From Clostridium vitabionis (GTDB lineage: Bacteria > Bacillota > Clostridia > Lachnospirales > Lachnospiraceae), in NCBI RefSeq assembly GCF_015351765.1, contig NZ_JADKQA010000004.1, positions 186,001-250,000 on the forward strand: a stretch of DNA of 64,000 nt. Reading direction: 5' to 3'. Made by a program: the position numbers and the translations under genes. The notes under the pieces are model-generated. The model made no database searches. It saw only the letters and a program-made list of their open reading frames with translations, and was not told the DNA's origin. This document shows, piece by piece, positions 49,954 through 59,136 of the stretch (position 1 is its first letter; each line of letters starts with the position of its first letter).

Positions 49954-50102
49954 CTGTTCAGCCTCCGCATCTCGCGAAGTAAAGCTTCGCGGGATGTGGA
50001 GGGCCGAGCGCCTGCGGCGCTTGGCCACATGCATGGAGATACCCCGCAAACCTGCCTGCAAGCAGTCGTTTTGCGGGGTATCTCCATGCATGTGCTGAAC
50101 AG
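49954..50102. repeat. Dispersed structured repeat, complete unit (outer stem plus three hairpins)
   Basis: Outer arms CTGTTCAGC (49954-49962) and GCTGAACAG (50094-50102) are perfect. Hairpin 1 spans 49963-50001 (9+7 bp, CGCGAAG...CTTCGCG tip). Hairpin 2 spans 50002-50026 (GGCCGAGCGCC-TGC-GGCGCTTGGCC, 11 bp). Hairpin 3 pairs 50027-50050 with 50070-50093 without mismatch and has the CTGCAAGCAG loop. It matches the architecture of the unit at 14891 although hairpin 3 stems share little sequence. Lies between the XRE and exonuclease III genes. Confidence 0.92.
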
Positions 50103-50164
50103 AAGCAAAAAATTGTTTCACAAATATTCCGAAAATCGTTTAAGATAAGAGAGTGGAGGGATGT

Positions 50165-50929
50165 ATGAAGAAATTTATTTCATGGAATGTGAATGGGCTG
50201 AGGGCCTGCATGCAGAAGGGTTTTGCGGAGACATTTGCCCGGCTGGACGCGGATATTTTCTGCATCCAGGAGAGCAAGCTGCAGGAGGGGCAGATTGATT
50301 TTGCTCCGGAAGGGTATCATGCCTACTGGAATTACGCGGAGCGGAAGGGATACTCGGGAGTGGCCCTCTTCACCAGGGAGGAACCGGTCTCGGTCAGATA
50401 TGGCATGGGTGTGGAGGAACACGACCATGAGGGACGCCTCATCACCGCGGAGTACCCGGATTACTATTTTGTGACCTGCTATACCCCGAATTCCGGGGAT
50501 GGGCTGAAACGGCTGGATTACCGGATGACCTGGGAGGATGCCTTCCTCCGGTACCTGAAGGAGCTCGAGAAGGAGAAGCCGGTCGTCTTCTGCGGGGATC
50601 TCAATGTCGCCCACGAGGAAATCGACCTCAAGAATCCGCGGACGAACCGCAAAAACGCCGGATTCACCGACGAGGAGCGGGCAAAATTCACCGGTCTTCT
50701 CTCTGCCGGCTTTATCGATACGTTCCGATACTTCTACCCGGATACGGCGGGCGCCTACTCCTGGTGGTCGTACCGGTTCCATGCGCGGGAAAAGAACGCG
50801 GGCTGGCGCATTGACTATTTCTGTGTCTCCGCGGCATTGAAGGACCGGCTCCAGGACGCGAAGATCCTGGCGGAGATCACCGGGTCGGACCACTGCCCGG
50901 TGGAGCTGGATTTCCGGGAAGGGGACTGA
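50165..50929 (+). CDS. xth: Exodeoxyribonuclease III
   Basis: A 254-residue AP endonuclease/3'-exonuclease for base-excision repair. [20 protein letters not shown] (metal-binding Glu), [31 protein letters not shown] and the final [11 protein letters not shown] with the catalytic Asp-His are all present. GGAGGG lies just before the ATG at 50165. The gene stands alone. Confidence 0.96.
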   Translation: MKKFISWNVNGLRACMQKGFAETFARLDADIFCIQESKLQEGQIDFAPEGYHAYWNYAERKGYSGVALFTREEPVSVRYGMGVEEHDHEGRLITAEYPDYYFVTCYTPNSGDGLKRLDYRMTWEDAFLRYLKELEKEKPVVFCGDLNVAHEEIDLKNPRTNRKNAGFTDEERAKFTGLLSAGFIDTFRYFYPDTAGAYSWWSYRFHAREKNAGWRIDYFCVSAALKDRLQDAKILAEITGSDHCPVELDFREGD

Positions 50930-51034
50930 CGGGGGGATGTCGTAACTGTCCGGAACCCCGCTTGTGCGAACAGTAACGGTATTTCCGGCAGGGCAGGAAG
51001 ATTGCAGATTCTCCAGATTGCGGAGGTGGAGTGA

Positions 51035-53119
51035 ATGACATTGACAGGAAGGGCTTCGGCAGACAGAAATTTCACTCAGGGGGTTACGGCGATTCCCGGC
51101 GGCGTGCATATCTGCGTGACGGTTCCGGGCAGGGCGGTCAGCCTCCTGCTCTACCGGAAGGGGGGCCGGGAACCGGAGGAAATCCCGTTTCCGGAGGAAA
51201 GCCGCATCGGGGACTGCCGGACCATGGATCTTCTCTGCGGAGATCTCGCGGCGTACACATATACTTTCCTGGTGGACGGAAAAGAAATCACGGATCCGTC
51301 CGGGCGCGATTTCGCGGATACCCAGCCATGGGGCGTCTATCGCGGGGAAATGCCCAGGCGGTGCCGCTTCCCCTCGGGGGATGACGGCTGGGGAAATGAC
51401 CGCCATCCGGGGCATTCCTTCCGCGATACCGTGATCTACCGGCTGCATGTCCGCGGCTTCACCAAATCGGCAACCTCGGGCGCGGGAAAGGCCGCCGGCA
51501 CTTTCCGCGCCGCGGCAGCCCGAATCCCCTATATCCGGGAACTCGGGGCGACGGCTGTCGAGCTGATGCCGGTTTACGATTTTCAGGAGGTGATGACACG
51601 CCGCGAGGAGAGGCCGCGCCATGCGGAAGAACCTGCTTCGGCGGATGGCAGTACTTCGGCGGGCGGAAGCGTCCAGCCGGGCGGCGCCGCTTCCGCGGAC
51701 GCGCTCCGGGATGTGCCTACCGGGAAGATCAACTACTGGGGCTATACGCCGGACAGCCGGTATTTCGCGCCGAAGGCGGCGTATTCCGCGGGGGATGACC
51801 CCTGCCGGGAGTTCCGGGACATGGTCCGGGAATTTCACCGGAACGATATCGAGGTCTATGTGGAGCTGTATTTCCCCGCGGGGACGCCCGCACAGCGGAT
51901 CCAGGAGGCGGCGAGGTTCTGGGTGTGGGAATATCATGTGGACGGCATCCGCCTGAACGGCAGTGCCAGCCCGGCGATTCTTCTGGACGACCCGATGCTC
52001 GCGGAGACAAAGATTTTCGCGGCAAGCTGGTTCGGGATGCTGCCCGCGGCGGAACCATTTGCCCGGAAAGAGAAAAAGAAAGTCCGCCTGGCGGAATATA
52101 ACGACGGCTTTCTCGAGGATATGCGCTGTGTCCTCCGCGGGGACAGCGGCCGCCTGGGCAGCCTGGTCTTCCGGACAAAAAATAATCCCGCCGGCTGTGC
52201 GGAGATCAATTATCTCGCCAACACCAACGGGTTTACGATGATGGACATGGTTTCCTACAACGAGCGCCACAACGAGGCGAACGGCGAGGACAACCGGGAC
52301 GGTATGCCGGACGACCGCTCTTGGAACTGCGGGGCGGAGGGGCGGACAAGGAGCGTGAAGATCCGGGAGCTCCGGTTCCGGCAGCTGAGAAACGCCTTCC
52401 TCCTGCTCCTTTTGAGCCAGGGGACGCCACTCATTCTCGCCGGGGACGAGTTCGGCAATTCCCAGCGGGGCAACAACAACGCGTACTGCCAGGATAACAG
52501 CGTCTCGTGGCTGGACTGGCGCGATCTTGAGAAGAATCAGGGCCTGTACAGCTTTGTCCGGAAGATGATCGCCTTCCGGAAGGCGCATCCGGTCTTCCAT
52601 CTCCCGGAGGAGCCGAAGAACGTGGATTATCTGTCGAAGGGTTTTCCGGATGTCTCCTACCATGGGGAAAATGCCTGGCAGCCGGATTTCGGGGACAGCC
52701 GGCGCGCGCTGGGGATCCTCTACAACGGCGCCTACGGCATCCGGGAGGACGGCTCCCGGGATGATACGTTCTATGTGGCCTACAATATGCACTGGGATAC
52801 CCGGGCGTTCTGGCTTCCCCGGGCGGAGCAGGGCTTTTGCTGGCGTATCGCGGTGACGACAGAGCTCCCGGATGACGAGGGGATCTTCGGGGAGGGCCGG
52901 GAAAGGACCCTCGAGGATCCGGCATGTCTCAGGGTGCCGGGCAGATGCATTGTCGTCCTGCGTGCCGTGCCTAGCGGGGAAGATTCCTCATGCCTCCCAG
53001 CGTCCGGAGGCGCCGCAGGGGAGGACGAGGCCGCTCGCGGTGACGGGGAGCCCGAGCTCGTCGGAGCGGACGCTGCCGCCGAACCTCGGGAGGACGGCGC
53101 TGGAGATCATGTAGGTTAA
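51035..53119 (+). CDS. GH13 isoamylase/GlgX-like protein with degenerate active site
   Basis: A 694-residue protein similar along its length to glycogen-debranching isoamylases: an N-terminal CBM48-like domain (about 10-120), a barrel starting VIYRLHVRGFTK, and the diagnostic SYNERHNEANGEDNRDG and LILAGDEFGNSQRGNNNAYCQDN. The usual nucleophile Asp is N308 (DGIRLNGS), the transition-state Asp and its His are N398 and T397 (ANTNGF for AHDGF), and region I VVYNH is replaced by VELYF; the acid E354 (LAEYND) remains. So hydrolysis is unlikely; a glucan-binding or regulatory role is my inference. A low-complexity Ser/Gly insert lies near 190-215. The last 45 residues are antisense to the next gene. 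Confidence 0.85.
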   Translation: MTLTGRASADRNFTQGVTAIPGGVHICVTVPGRAVSLLLYRKGGREPEEIPFPEESRIGDCRTMDLLCGDLAAYTYTFLVDGKEITDPSGRDFADTQPWGVYRGEMPRRCRFPSGDDGWGNDRHPGHSFRDTVIYRLHVRGFTKSATSGAGKAAGTFRAAAARIPYIRELGATAVELMPVYDFQEVMTRREERPRHAEEPASADGSTSAGGSVQPGGAASADALRDVPTGKINYWGYTPDSRYFAPKAAYSAGDDPCREFRDMVREFHRNDIEVYVELYFPAGTPAQRIQEAARFWVWEYHVDGIRLNGSASPAILLDDPMLAETKIFAASWFGMLPAAEPFARKEKKKVRLAEYNDGFLEDMRCVLRGDSGRLGSLVFRTKNNPAGCAEINYLANTNGFTMMDMVSYNERHNEANGEDNRDGMPDDRSWNCGAEGRTRSVKIRELRFRQLRNAFLLLLLSQGTPLILAGDEFGNSQRGNNNAYCQDNSVSWLDWRDLEKNQGLYSFVRKMIAFRKAHPVFHLPEEPKNVDYLSKGFPDVSYHGENAWQPDFGDSRRALGILYNGAYGIREDGSRDDTFYVAYNMHWDTRAFWLPRAEQGFCWRIAVTTELPDDEGIFGEGRERTLEDPACLRVPGRCIVVLRAVPSGEDSSCLPASGGAAGEDEAARGDGEPELVGADAAAEPREDGAGDHVG

Positions 53120-53848
53120 AACCGAGGGCGCGAGGCCGGTGGTGTAGGAATTGACGAGGAAAAACAGCGGGCGGCTGCTCAGGAGGTTCGCGCAGAGCTG
53201 GATGAAGGGGTAAATGTTCTCCTCGATTTTCCAGATTTCCCCCTTGGGTCCCCGGCCGTAGGACGGCGGATCCATGATGATGCCGTCGTAGTGATGGCCG
53301 CGGCGGATTTCCCGCTCTACAAATTTGGTACAGTCATCGACGATCCAGCGGACAGGTGCCTGCGCAAGGCCGGAGGAGGCGGCGTTCTCCTTCGCCCAGG
53401 TCACCATCCCCTTCGAGGCATCCACGTGGACTACGCTTGCGCCGGCCTTTGCCGCCGCGAGCGTGGCGCCGCCGGTGTAGGCGAAGAGGTTCAGCACCTG
53501 GACAGGGCGGCCGGCACGGCGGATTTTCTCGGAAAACCAGTCCCAGTTGGCCGCCTGCTCCGGAAAGAGGCCGGTGTGCTTGAAACTGAAAGGTTTCAGG
53601 TTGAAGGTAAGATCCCGGTAGCCGATGGTCCACTGCTCCGGCAGGCTGAAAAATTCCCACTCGCCGCCGCCGCGCGTGCTGCGGTGGTAGTGCGCATTCA
53701 TTCTGCGCCATCCCCCGGCGCTTTTCGGCGTGCTCCAGATCACCTGGGGGTCAGGGCGGACAAGAAGGTATTTTCCCCAGCGCTCCAGCTTCTCCCCCTC
53801 GGAGCAGTCGATGACTTCGTAATCTTTCCACTGATCGGCAATCCACAT
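52988..53848 (-). CDS. Class I SAM-dependent methyltransferase (RlmI/RlmK-like)
   Basis: A 286-residue methyltransferase. VLNLFAYTGGATLAAAKAGASVVHVD is the SAM site (core NLFAYTGGATL), ENAASSGL and IVDDCTKFVERE follow, and the catalytic-type motif is GIIMDPPSYGRGPKGE. The pattern matches the C-terminal half of 23S rRNA m5C methyltransferases without a PUA domain, so the substrate may differ. GAGGAG precedes the ATG at 53848; the much longer antisense frame beyond it is not coding. It overlaps the convergent GH13 gene by 132 bp. Confidence 0.88.
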   Translation of the reverse strand: MWIADQWKDYEVIDCSEGEKLERWGKYLLVRPDPQVIWSTPKSAGGWRRMNAHYHRSTRGGGEWEFFSLPEQWTIGYRDLTFNLKPFSFKHTGLFPEQAANWDWFSEKIRRAGRPVQVLNLFAYTGGATLAAAKAGASVVHVDASKGMVTWAKENAASSGLAQAPVRWIVDDCTKFVEREIRRGHHYDGIIMDPPSYGRGPKGEIWKIEENIYPFIQLCANLLSSRPLFFLVNSYTTGLAPSVLTYMISSAVLPRFGGSVRSDELGLPVTASGLVLPCGASGRWEA

Positions 53849-53954
53849 AGATGATATTCTCCTCGCATGTGATGAACGGATAGGTACTTTTTCCGGAAGC
53901 GGGAGAGATCCCGCCGCTTTGGTATCATCATAAGGCCGATTGTAAGCATTTTGC

Positions 53955-54007
53955 AAGAAAATTGTGCCGCTTTCCGCATTGCGGGAGAAAGGCGGCGCTG
54001 ATACAAT
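53955..54007 (+). promoter_or_regulatory. Hairpin and -10-like element before the cell-wall-binding gene
   Basis: GCCGCTTTC and GAAAGGCGGC (one bulge) form a stem in the divergent intergenic region, ended by TACAAT (54002-54007). No good -35 is visible. Low certainty. Confidence 0.35.
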
Positions 54008-54043
54008 AGCATTGAAATGATAGACTTTCATCGGAGGGAAGCT

Positions 54044-55420
54044 ATGAAGAAGAGAATTCTGATCTGCGCCCTGGCTGCCGCGATTGCCGCGGGAGCTGCC
54101 ATGACCTCCTTTGCGGGAGGGTGGCAGAAGTCCGGATCCGAGTGGACATATGTGGAAGACAGCGGGAAGACCGCCACGAATGTCTGGAAGAAGGGCGCCG
54201 ACAATCAGTGGCGCTGGGTGAACAGCAGGGGTGTCATGGCGACAAATTCCTGGGCGGACGGCGAGTACTATGTGGACGGTGACGGAAAGATCATCACCTC
54301 CCAGTGGAAGAAGCTGAGCAAAAAGGACGGCAGCAGTTCCACGATGTACTGGTACTACTTCGGGAACAGCGGCAAATGCCTCTCGGACGGCTGGGCCAAG
54401 ATTAACGGGAAGTATTACTACTTCAACGATGACGGCGAGATGCAGACCGGCTGGGTGGACAGCAGCAATTATTATATCGGGTCGGACGGGGCGATGAAGG
54501 TAGGCTGGGCTTACTGTGAGGATCCCGACAGGGACGACGATGACGACGACGGGCCGTATGTCGACAGCCCGAATGACGGTGAGGATTCTCACTGGTTTTA
54601 CTTTGAATCCAGCGGAAAAAAATATGAGCCGGGAAGTACCTCCAATGGCTATGGCCTGAAGAAAATTGATGGGTACTACTACTGCTTTAACGAAGACGGC
54701 GAGATGCAGACCGGCTGGGTATATGTGAAAGACGCCGGAAACAGTTTCAAGAGTTACCGCTATTGCGGGGATGACGGGAAGGTAAAGACCAAATGGGCGA
54801 TGCTGACCCCGCCGGATGGCGAGGATGACGACCTCGGCCTGGACTATGGAACTGATGAAGAATGGTATTACTTTGACAGCAAGGGTGTCCCGGAGGTTGG
54901 ACCGGACACGGACAATGCCTCCACAAGCAACCTGAAGAAAATCAACGGCATTACCTATCTCTTTAATGAGAAGGGCAATCCGGTCTATGGGCTCCGGAAG
55001 CTCCAGATCGGCAAGACTGGCACCTACACGGCATATTTCTTCGGCGCCGATAAGGCGACCAGCTCGGTCCAGACTGGCACGGGCAATGTGGAAGAAGCCG
55101 ATGGGTCGACGCATGAGTACTATTTCCAGACGAACAGCAGCACGAAGGGACGCGGCTTTACCGGTGTCCATGAGAACAAGCTCTATTATATGGGCAGGCT
55201 CCAGACCGCAGAGAATGACAGCTATCGGATTGTCGCGGTTGGCGGAAATCATTACATTGTCAACCGGTCCGGCAAGGTGCAGAAGAAGGATACGGTGAAG
55301 ATCGGCGGCGTCAAGTATAAGACCAACAGCACTGGCGCCATCTACCAGGTGGACGGCGCAAGCGGGAACGGCGGCGACGCGGCGGAGGAACCGACGGAGC
55401 CGAATTTCTGGGAAGACTGA
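54044..55420 (+). CDS. Secreted cell-wall-binding-repeat protein
   Basis: A 458-residue exported protein. MKKRILICALAAAIAAGAAMTSFAG is a signal peptide with cleavage after SFA (cut here to its core ALAAAIAAGAAMTSFAG). The rest is made of choline-binding/CW_binding-type repeats, seen as WAKINGKYYYFNDDGEMQTGW, LKKIDGYYYCFNEDGEMQT and related Trp/Tyr/Gly units, with Asp-rich insertions (DRDDDDDDG near 165). No separate enzymatic domain is visible. CGGAGGG precedes the ATG. It probably binds wall teichoic acid or glucan at the surface. Confidence 0.9.
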   Translation: MKKRILICALAAAIAAGAAMTSFAGGWQKSGSEWTYVEDSGKTATNVWKKGADNQWRWVNSRGVMATNSWADGEYYVDGDGKIITSQWKKLSKKDGSSSTMYWYYFGNSGKCLSDGWAKINGKYYYFNDDGEMQTGWVDSSNYYIGSDGAMKVGWAYCEDPDRDDDDDDGPYVDSPNDGEDSHWFYFESSGKKYEPGSTSNGYGLKKIDGYYYCFNEDGEMQTGWVYVKDAGNSFKSYRYCGDDGKVKTKWAMLTPPDGEDDDLGLDYGTDEEWYYFDSKGVPEVGPDTDNASTSNLKKINGITYLFNEKGNPVYGLRKLQIGKTGTYTAYFFGADKATSSVQTGTGNVEEADGSTHEYYFQTNSSTKGRGFTGVHENKLYYMGRLQTAENDSYRIVAVGGNHYIVNRSGKVQKKDTVKIGGVKYKTNSTGAIYQVDGASGNGGDAAEEPTEPNFWED

Positions 55421-55488
55421 GACTGGCTGATTTTCCTGCGGATATTCCCGCAGGGGATGGACAGGAAAGAAAGATTCACATCTATATA

Positions 55489-55522
55489 GAAGGGACCCGG
55501 CCGGAAAGCCGGGTCCCTTCTT
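55489..55522 (+). terminator. Terminator after the cell-wall-binding gene
   Basis: GAAGGGACCCGGC and GCCGGGTCCCTTC arms with a 6-nt loop, then TT. Confidence 0.85.
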
Positions 55523-55587
55523 CACGGAGCGGTGCCCGGGAATGGCGTATTCCCTAGAAAAAATCAAATATCGGGCGAAAAAAGAAC

Positions 55588-55616
55588 TTGCATTTGAAAA
55601 AACGCTGTGCTATGAT
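55588..55616 (+). promoter_or_regulatory. Promoter of the S10 ribosomal protein operon
   Basis: TTGCAT (55588-55593) and TATGAT (55611-55616) are 17 bp apart. Confidence 0.7.
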
Positions 55617-55621
55617 AATCA

Positions 55622-55843
55622 GGCTGTGACATGATAGCTATGAAGCGTGAAGTTGCGGCCCTTTGCGGCCGGTTCTCCGTGGAGCGAATGTCAAGTTAGA
55701 AACTGGCGACAAGTCACTGTACAAAAACAGCAGAACCGGCGGGAGCCGGTAAGTTGGGATGTCTCGATGTCGGGACACGCCCGGGTATGTGTACAGTCAC
55801 CGCTTGTCGTGCTTATTAGTACGAAAAGGAGGCGACTTTTTTT
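55622..55843 (+). promoter_or_regulatory. Long structured leader of the S10 operon
   Basis: About 220 nt separate the promoter from rpsJ with no frame of note. Several paired segments are visible: GCGGCC/GGCCG early, ACCGGCGGGAGCCGGT, GTCTCGATGTCGGGAC, and ACTGTACA pairing at distance with TGTACAGT. It ends GAAAAGGAGGCGAC before the ATG. A ribosomal-protein autoregulatory leader is plausible (L4-type by analogy), but the fold is not one I recognise. Confidence 0.5.
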
Positions 55844-56164
55844 ATGGCAAGTCAGGTTATGAGAATCACGTTAAAGGCTTATGATCATCAGCTGGTAGAC
55901 CAGTCTGCGGCAAAGATCGTGGCGACCGTAAAGAAGAATGGATCAAGGGTGAGCGGACCGGTTCCGCTGCCGACCAAGAAAGAGGTTGTCACCATCCTCC
56001 GCGCGGTTCATAAGTACAAGGATTCCCGCGAGCAGTTCGAGCAGAGAACACACAAGAGACTGATCGACGTTATTGCTCCGAACCAGAAGACCATTGATGC
56101 GCTGCAGAGACTGGAAATGCCTGCAGGCGTTGCCATCAATGTCAAGATGAAGAACAACAAGTAA
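55844..56164 (+). CDS. rpsJ: 30S ribosomal protein S10
   Basis: A 106-residue S10 of standard length; also NusE, a partner of NusB in antitermination. [18 protein letters not shown] and the [16 protein letters not shown] end are conserved. AAGGAGG precedes the ATG. First gene of the operon; rplC follows after 91 bp. Confidence 0.98.
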   Translation: MASQVMRITLKAYDHQLVDQSAAKIVATVKKNGSRVSGPVPLPTKKEVVTILRAVHKYKDSREQFEQRTHKRLIDVIAPNQKTIDALQRLEMPAGVAINVKMKNNK

Positions 56165-56255
56165 GAAACAGCAGACTCCGGCAGGGCTTGTCCCTGGTCT
56201 AGGATGAACACCGGTTTCGGTGCTCCGCTGTAGAAAAAACAGGAGGTCATTTTTC

Positions 56256-56891
56256 ATGAAGAAAGGTATTTTGGCTACCAAAGTCGGAATGACACAGATC
56301 TTTAATGAAGACGGTGTGCTCGTTCCGGTAACTGTTCTTCAGGCTGGCCCGTGCGTGGTTACGCAGGTCAAGACTGAGGAGAATGACGGCTACAAGGCTG
56401 TCCAGGTCGCTTTCGCCGACAAGAGGGAAAAGCTTGTCAGCAAGCCGATCAAGGGCATCTTCGACAAGGCAGGCGTGAGCTACAAGAGATATATCCGCGA
56501 GTTCCGCTTTGAGGATGCCGAGAAGTATTCTGTAAAGGATGAGATCAAGGCTGATGTCTTCGCGGCAGGCGATAAGGTTGACGCGACAGCCATTTCCAAG
56601 GGCAAAGGCTTCCAGGGTGCGATCCGCAGATTCGGACAGCACAGAGGCCCCATGGCTCACGGTTCCAAATTCCATCGTCACCAGGGTTCCAATGGTTCCG
56701 CTACCACACCCGGACGCGTACCGAAGGGCAAGGGAATGCCGGGACATATGGGCAGCGTGAGAGTAACTGTTCAGAACCTCGAAGTGGTAAAGGTTGACGC
56801 AGAAAACAATCTGCTCCTGGTTAAGGGTTCCGTTCCGGGTCCGAGAAAGTCCCTGATCACGATCAGAGAGGCAGTCAAGTCTGCTAACTAA
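56256..56891 (+). CDS. rplC: 50S ribosomal protein L3
   Basis: A 211-residue L3: [16 protein letters not shown] at the start, and [16 protein letters not shown] near the peptidyl-transferase-reaching loop. AGGAGGT lies 8 nt before the ATG at 56256; an in-frame ATG at 56220 is not preceded by a ribosome site. Confidence 0.98.
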   Translation: MKKGILATKVGMTQIFNEDGVLVPVTVLQAGPCVVTQVKTEENDGYKAVQVAFADKREKLVSKPIKGIFDKAGVSYKRYIREFRFEDAEKYSVKDEIKADVFAAGDKVDATAISKGKGFQGAIRRFGQHRGPMAHGSKFHRHQGSNGSATTPGRVPKGKGMPGHMGSVRVTVQNLEVVKVDAENNLLLVKGSVPGPRKSLITIREAVKSAN

Positions 56892-56922
56892 GACGAGGGG
56901 AAGGAAAGGAGGAACACTTTAG

Positions 56923-57543
56923 ATGGCTAACGTATCTGTTTATAATATGGAAGGCGCGGAAGTCGGCACGATCGATCTGAACGATGCCGTATTCGGCGTA
57001 GAGGCCAATGAGCATCTGCTTCATATGGCTGTTGTTGCCCAGCTGGCAAATCGTCGCCAGGGCACACAGAAGGCAAAGACCCGTTCCGAAGTTTCCGGCG
57101 GCGGCAGAAAGCCGTGGAGACAGAAGGGCACCGGCCACGCGAGACAGGGTTCGATCCGTGCTCCGCAGTGGAAGGGCGGCGGCGTTGTATTCGCTCCGGT
57201 TCCGCGCGATTACACCATCCGCCTGAACAAGAAGGAGAAGAGAGCGGCTCTTCTGGGCGCGCTCAGCAGCAGGGTCAGCGAGAACAAGCTGGTCGTTGTG
57301 GACTCCCTCAAGTTTGATGAGATCAAGACCAAGAAGTTCGCCGAGGTCCTGAAGAACCTCAAGGTTGAGAAGGCGCTGGTCGTTCTCGATGACGAGTGCG
57401 ATAAGACAGCGGTTTCCGCAAGAAACATTGCGGATGTCAAGACAGCAAAGGTAAATACCATCAATGTTTATGACATCCTCAAGTATGGCACCGTTGTTGC
57501 CACCAAGGCAGCGGTTGCTTCCATCGAGGAGGTGTATGCATAA
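56923..57543 (+). CDS. rplD: 50S ribosomal protein L4
   Basis: A 206-residue L4 with the exit-tunnel loop (RSEVSGGGRKPWRQKGTGHA, trimmed core GGRKPWRQKGTGHAR). L4 represses the S10 operon in enterobacteria; whether it does so here through the long leader is open. The stop TAA shares one base with the rplW ATG. Confidence 0.98.
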   Translation: MANVSVYNMEGAEVGTIDLNDAVFGVEANEHLLHMAVVAQLANRRQGTQKAKTRSEVSGGGRKPWRQKGTGHARQGSIRAPQWKGGGVVFAPVPRDYTIRLNKKEKRAALLGALSSRVSENKLVVVDSLKFDEIKTKKFAEVLKNLKVEKALVVLDDECDKTAVSARNIADVKTAKVNTINVYDILKYGTVVATKAAVASIEEVYA

Positions 57544-57842
57544 TGGCAAACATTCAGTATTATGATGTGATCATTAAGCCGGTTGTGACCGAGAAGAGCA
57601 TGAGCGGCATGGCCGAGAAGAAGTACTGCTTCCTGGTTCATCCGGATGCTACCAAGCCGATGGTTAAGGCTGCCGTGGAGAAGATGTTCCCGGGCACCAA
57701 GGTTCAGAGCGTCAATACCATCAACCAGGACGGCAAGAACAAGAGAAGAGGCATGGTTACCGGCAAGACCGCGAAGACCAAGAAGGCCATCGTAAAGCTT
57801 ACCGAGGACAGCAAGGAAATCGAGATTTTCCAGAGTCTGTAA
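57543..57842 (+). CDS. rplW: 50S ribosomal protein L23
   Basis: A 99-residue L23, a docking site for trigger factor and SRP at the tunnel exit. YDVIIKPVVTEKSM and KRRGMVTGKTAKTKKA are conserved. Start overlaps the rplD stop by one base. Confidence 0.98.
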   Translation: MANIQYYDVIIKPVVTEKSMSGMAEKKYCFLVHPDATKPMVKAAVEKMFPGTKVQSVNTINQDGKNKRRGMVTGKTAKTKKAIVKLTEDSKEIEIFQSL

Positions 57843-57978
57843 TTTCCGCCGGAAAGAAAACGTTTGAAAGGCAGCGGGATGAGTTTCCGGCAGAGCCATT
57901 TCAAACTCAGCATTATACGGTAGCCAGTCCGTGAGAAACGGGGCGCGGGTCACCGCGTTCACGAAAGGAGTTTGAGTC
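57843..57978 (+). other. 136-bp gap between rplW and rplB with an inverted repeat
   Basis: Unusually long for this operon. GTTTGAAA (about 57862-57869) and TTTCAAAC (about 57899-57906) can pair, and GGGGCGCGGGTCACCGCG follows. No gene is visible; a processing or regulatory site is possible. Confidence 0.4.
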
Positions 57979-58818
57979 ATGGGAATTAAAACATACAGCC
58001 CATATACACCGTCAAGAAGAAACATGACGGGATCGGATTTCTCCGAGATCACCAAGACCACCCCGGAGAAGTCGCTCGTTGTTTCTTTAAAGAAGAATGC
58101 AGGCCGCAACAACCAGGGCAAGATCACGGTAAGACACAGAGGCGGCGGCAACAGAAAGAAATACAGACTGATTGACTTCAAGAGAAACGCGAAGGACGGA
58201 ATCCCGGCAAAGGTTGTTGCTGTGGAGTACGATCCGAACAGAACAGCAAACATTGCGCTGATCTGCTATGCGGATGGTGAGAAGAGCTACATCCTCGCTC
58301 CGCAGGGCATCACCGTCGGACAGGAGATTATGAGCGGCGCCCAGGCTGAGGCCAGAACCGGCAACTGCCTTCCGCTCGCGAACATCCCGGTCGGCGCGAA
58401 TGTTCACAATATTGAGCTCGTTCCGGGCAGAGGCGGCCAGCTTGTCCGCTCCGCAGGAAATTCCGCTCAGCTTATGGCAAAGGAAGGCAAGTACGCCACC
58501 CTCAGGCTCCCGTCCGGTGAGATGAGAATGGTTCCGATCGACTGCCGCGCAACCATGGGTATCGTAGGCAACGGCGATCACAACCTGATCAACCTCGGCA
58601 AGGCAGGACGCACAAGACATATGGGAATCCGCCCGACGGTCCGCGGTTCTGTCATGAACCCGAATGACCATCCGCACGGCGGCGGCGAAGGCAAGGCTCC
58701 GGTAGGACGTCCGGGTCCGTGCACACCTTGGGGCAAGCCGGCTCTGGGTCTCAAGACCAGAAAGGCCAACAAGCACTCCAACAAGATGATTGTCAGAAGA
58801 AGAAACGGAAAGCTTTAA
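57979..58818 (+). CDS. rplB: 50S ribosomal protein L2
   Basis: A 279-residue L2, needed for subunit joining and near the peptidyl-transferase centre. [19 protein letters not shown] and the C-terminal [19 protein letters not shown] block are conserved. AAAGGAG precedes the ATG. Confidence 0.98.
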   Translation: MGIKTYSPYTPSRRNMTGSDFSEITKTTPEKSLVVSLKKNAGRNNQGKITVRHRGGGNRKKYRLIDFKRNAKDGIPAKVVAVEYDPNRTANIALICYADGEKSYILAPQGITVGQEIMSGAQAEARTGNCLPLANIPVGANVHNIELVPGRGGQLVRSAGNSAQLMAKEGKYATLRLPSGEMRMVPIDCRATMGIVGNGDHNLINLGKAGRTRHMGIRPTVRGSVMNPNDHPHGGGEGKAPVGRPGPCTPWGKPALGLKTRKANKHSNKMIVRRRNGKL

Positions 58819-58834
58819 TCCTGGGAGGTAAAGA

Positions 58835-59110
58835 ATGGGTCGTTCAATTAAAAAAGGACCGTTTGCGGACGCTTCGCTGTTAAAGAAGATCGACGAAATG
58901 AACGCCGCCGGACAGAAACAGGTCATCAAGACCTGGTCCCGCCGTTCCACCATCTTCCCGCAGATGGTTGGTCATACAATTGCGGTTTACGATGGCAGAA
59001 AGCATGTTCCGGTATATGTTACTGAGGATATGGTTGGCCATAAGCTCGGTGAGTTCGTTGCCACAAGAACTTACCGCGGCCATGGCGCTGATGAGAAGAA
59101 GACTCGATAA
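58835..59110 (+). CDS. rpsS: 30S ribosomal protein S19
   Basis: A 91-residue S19: [19 protein letters not shown] and [20 protein letters not shown]. Binds the 16S rRNA head. Follows rplB by 16 bp. Confidence 0.98.
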   Translation: MGRSIKKGPFADASLLKKIDEMNAAGQKQVIKTWSRRSTIFPQMVGHTIAVYDGRKHVPVYVTEDMVGHKLGEFVATRTYRGHGADEKKTR

Positions 59111-59136
59111 TACAGTTTTGAGAGGAGGTTTTTGAA

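Noticed and set aside
50180-52792. 870-residue minus-strand open frame
   Set aside because: Antisense to exonuclease III and the GH13-like gene, no motifs.
53849-55567. Long upstream extension of the methyltransferase frame on the minus strand
   Set aside because: It is antisense to the secreted repeat protein; the conserved protein starts at 53848 with a ribosome site.
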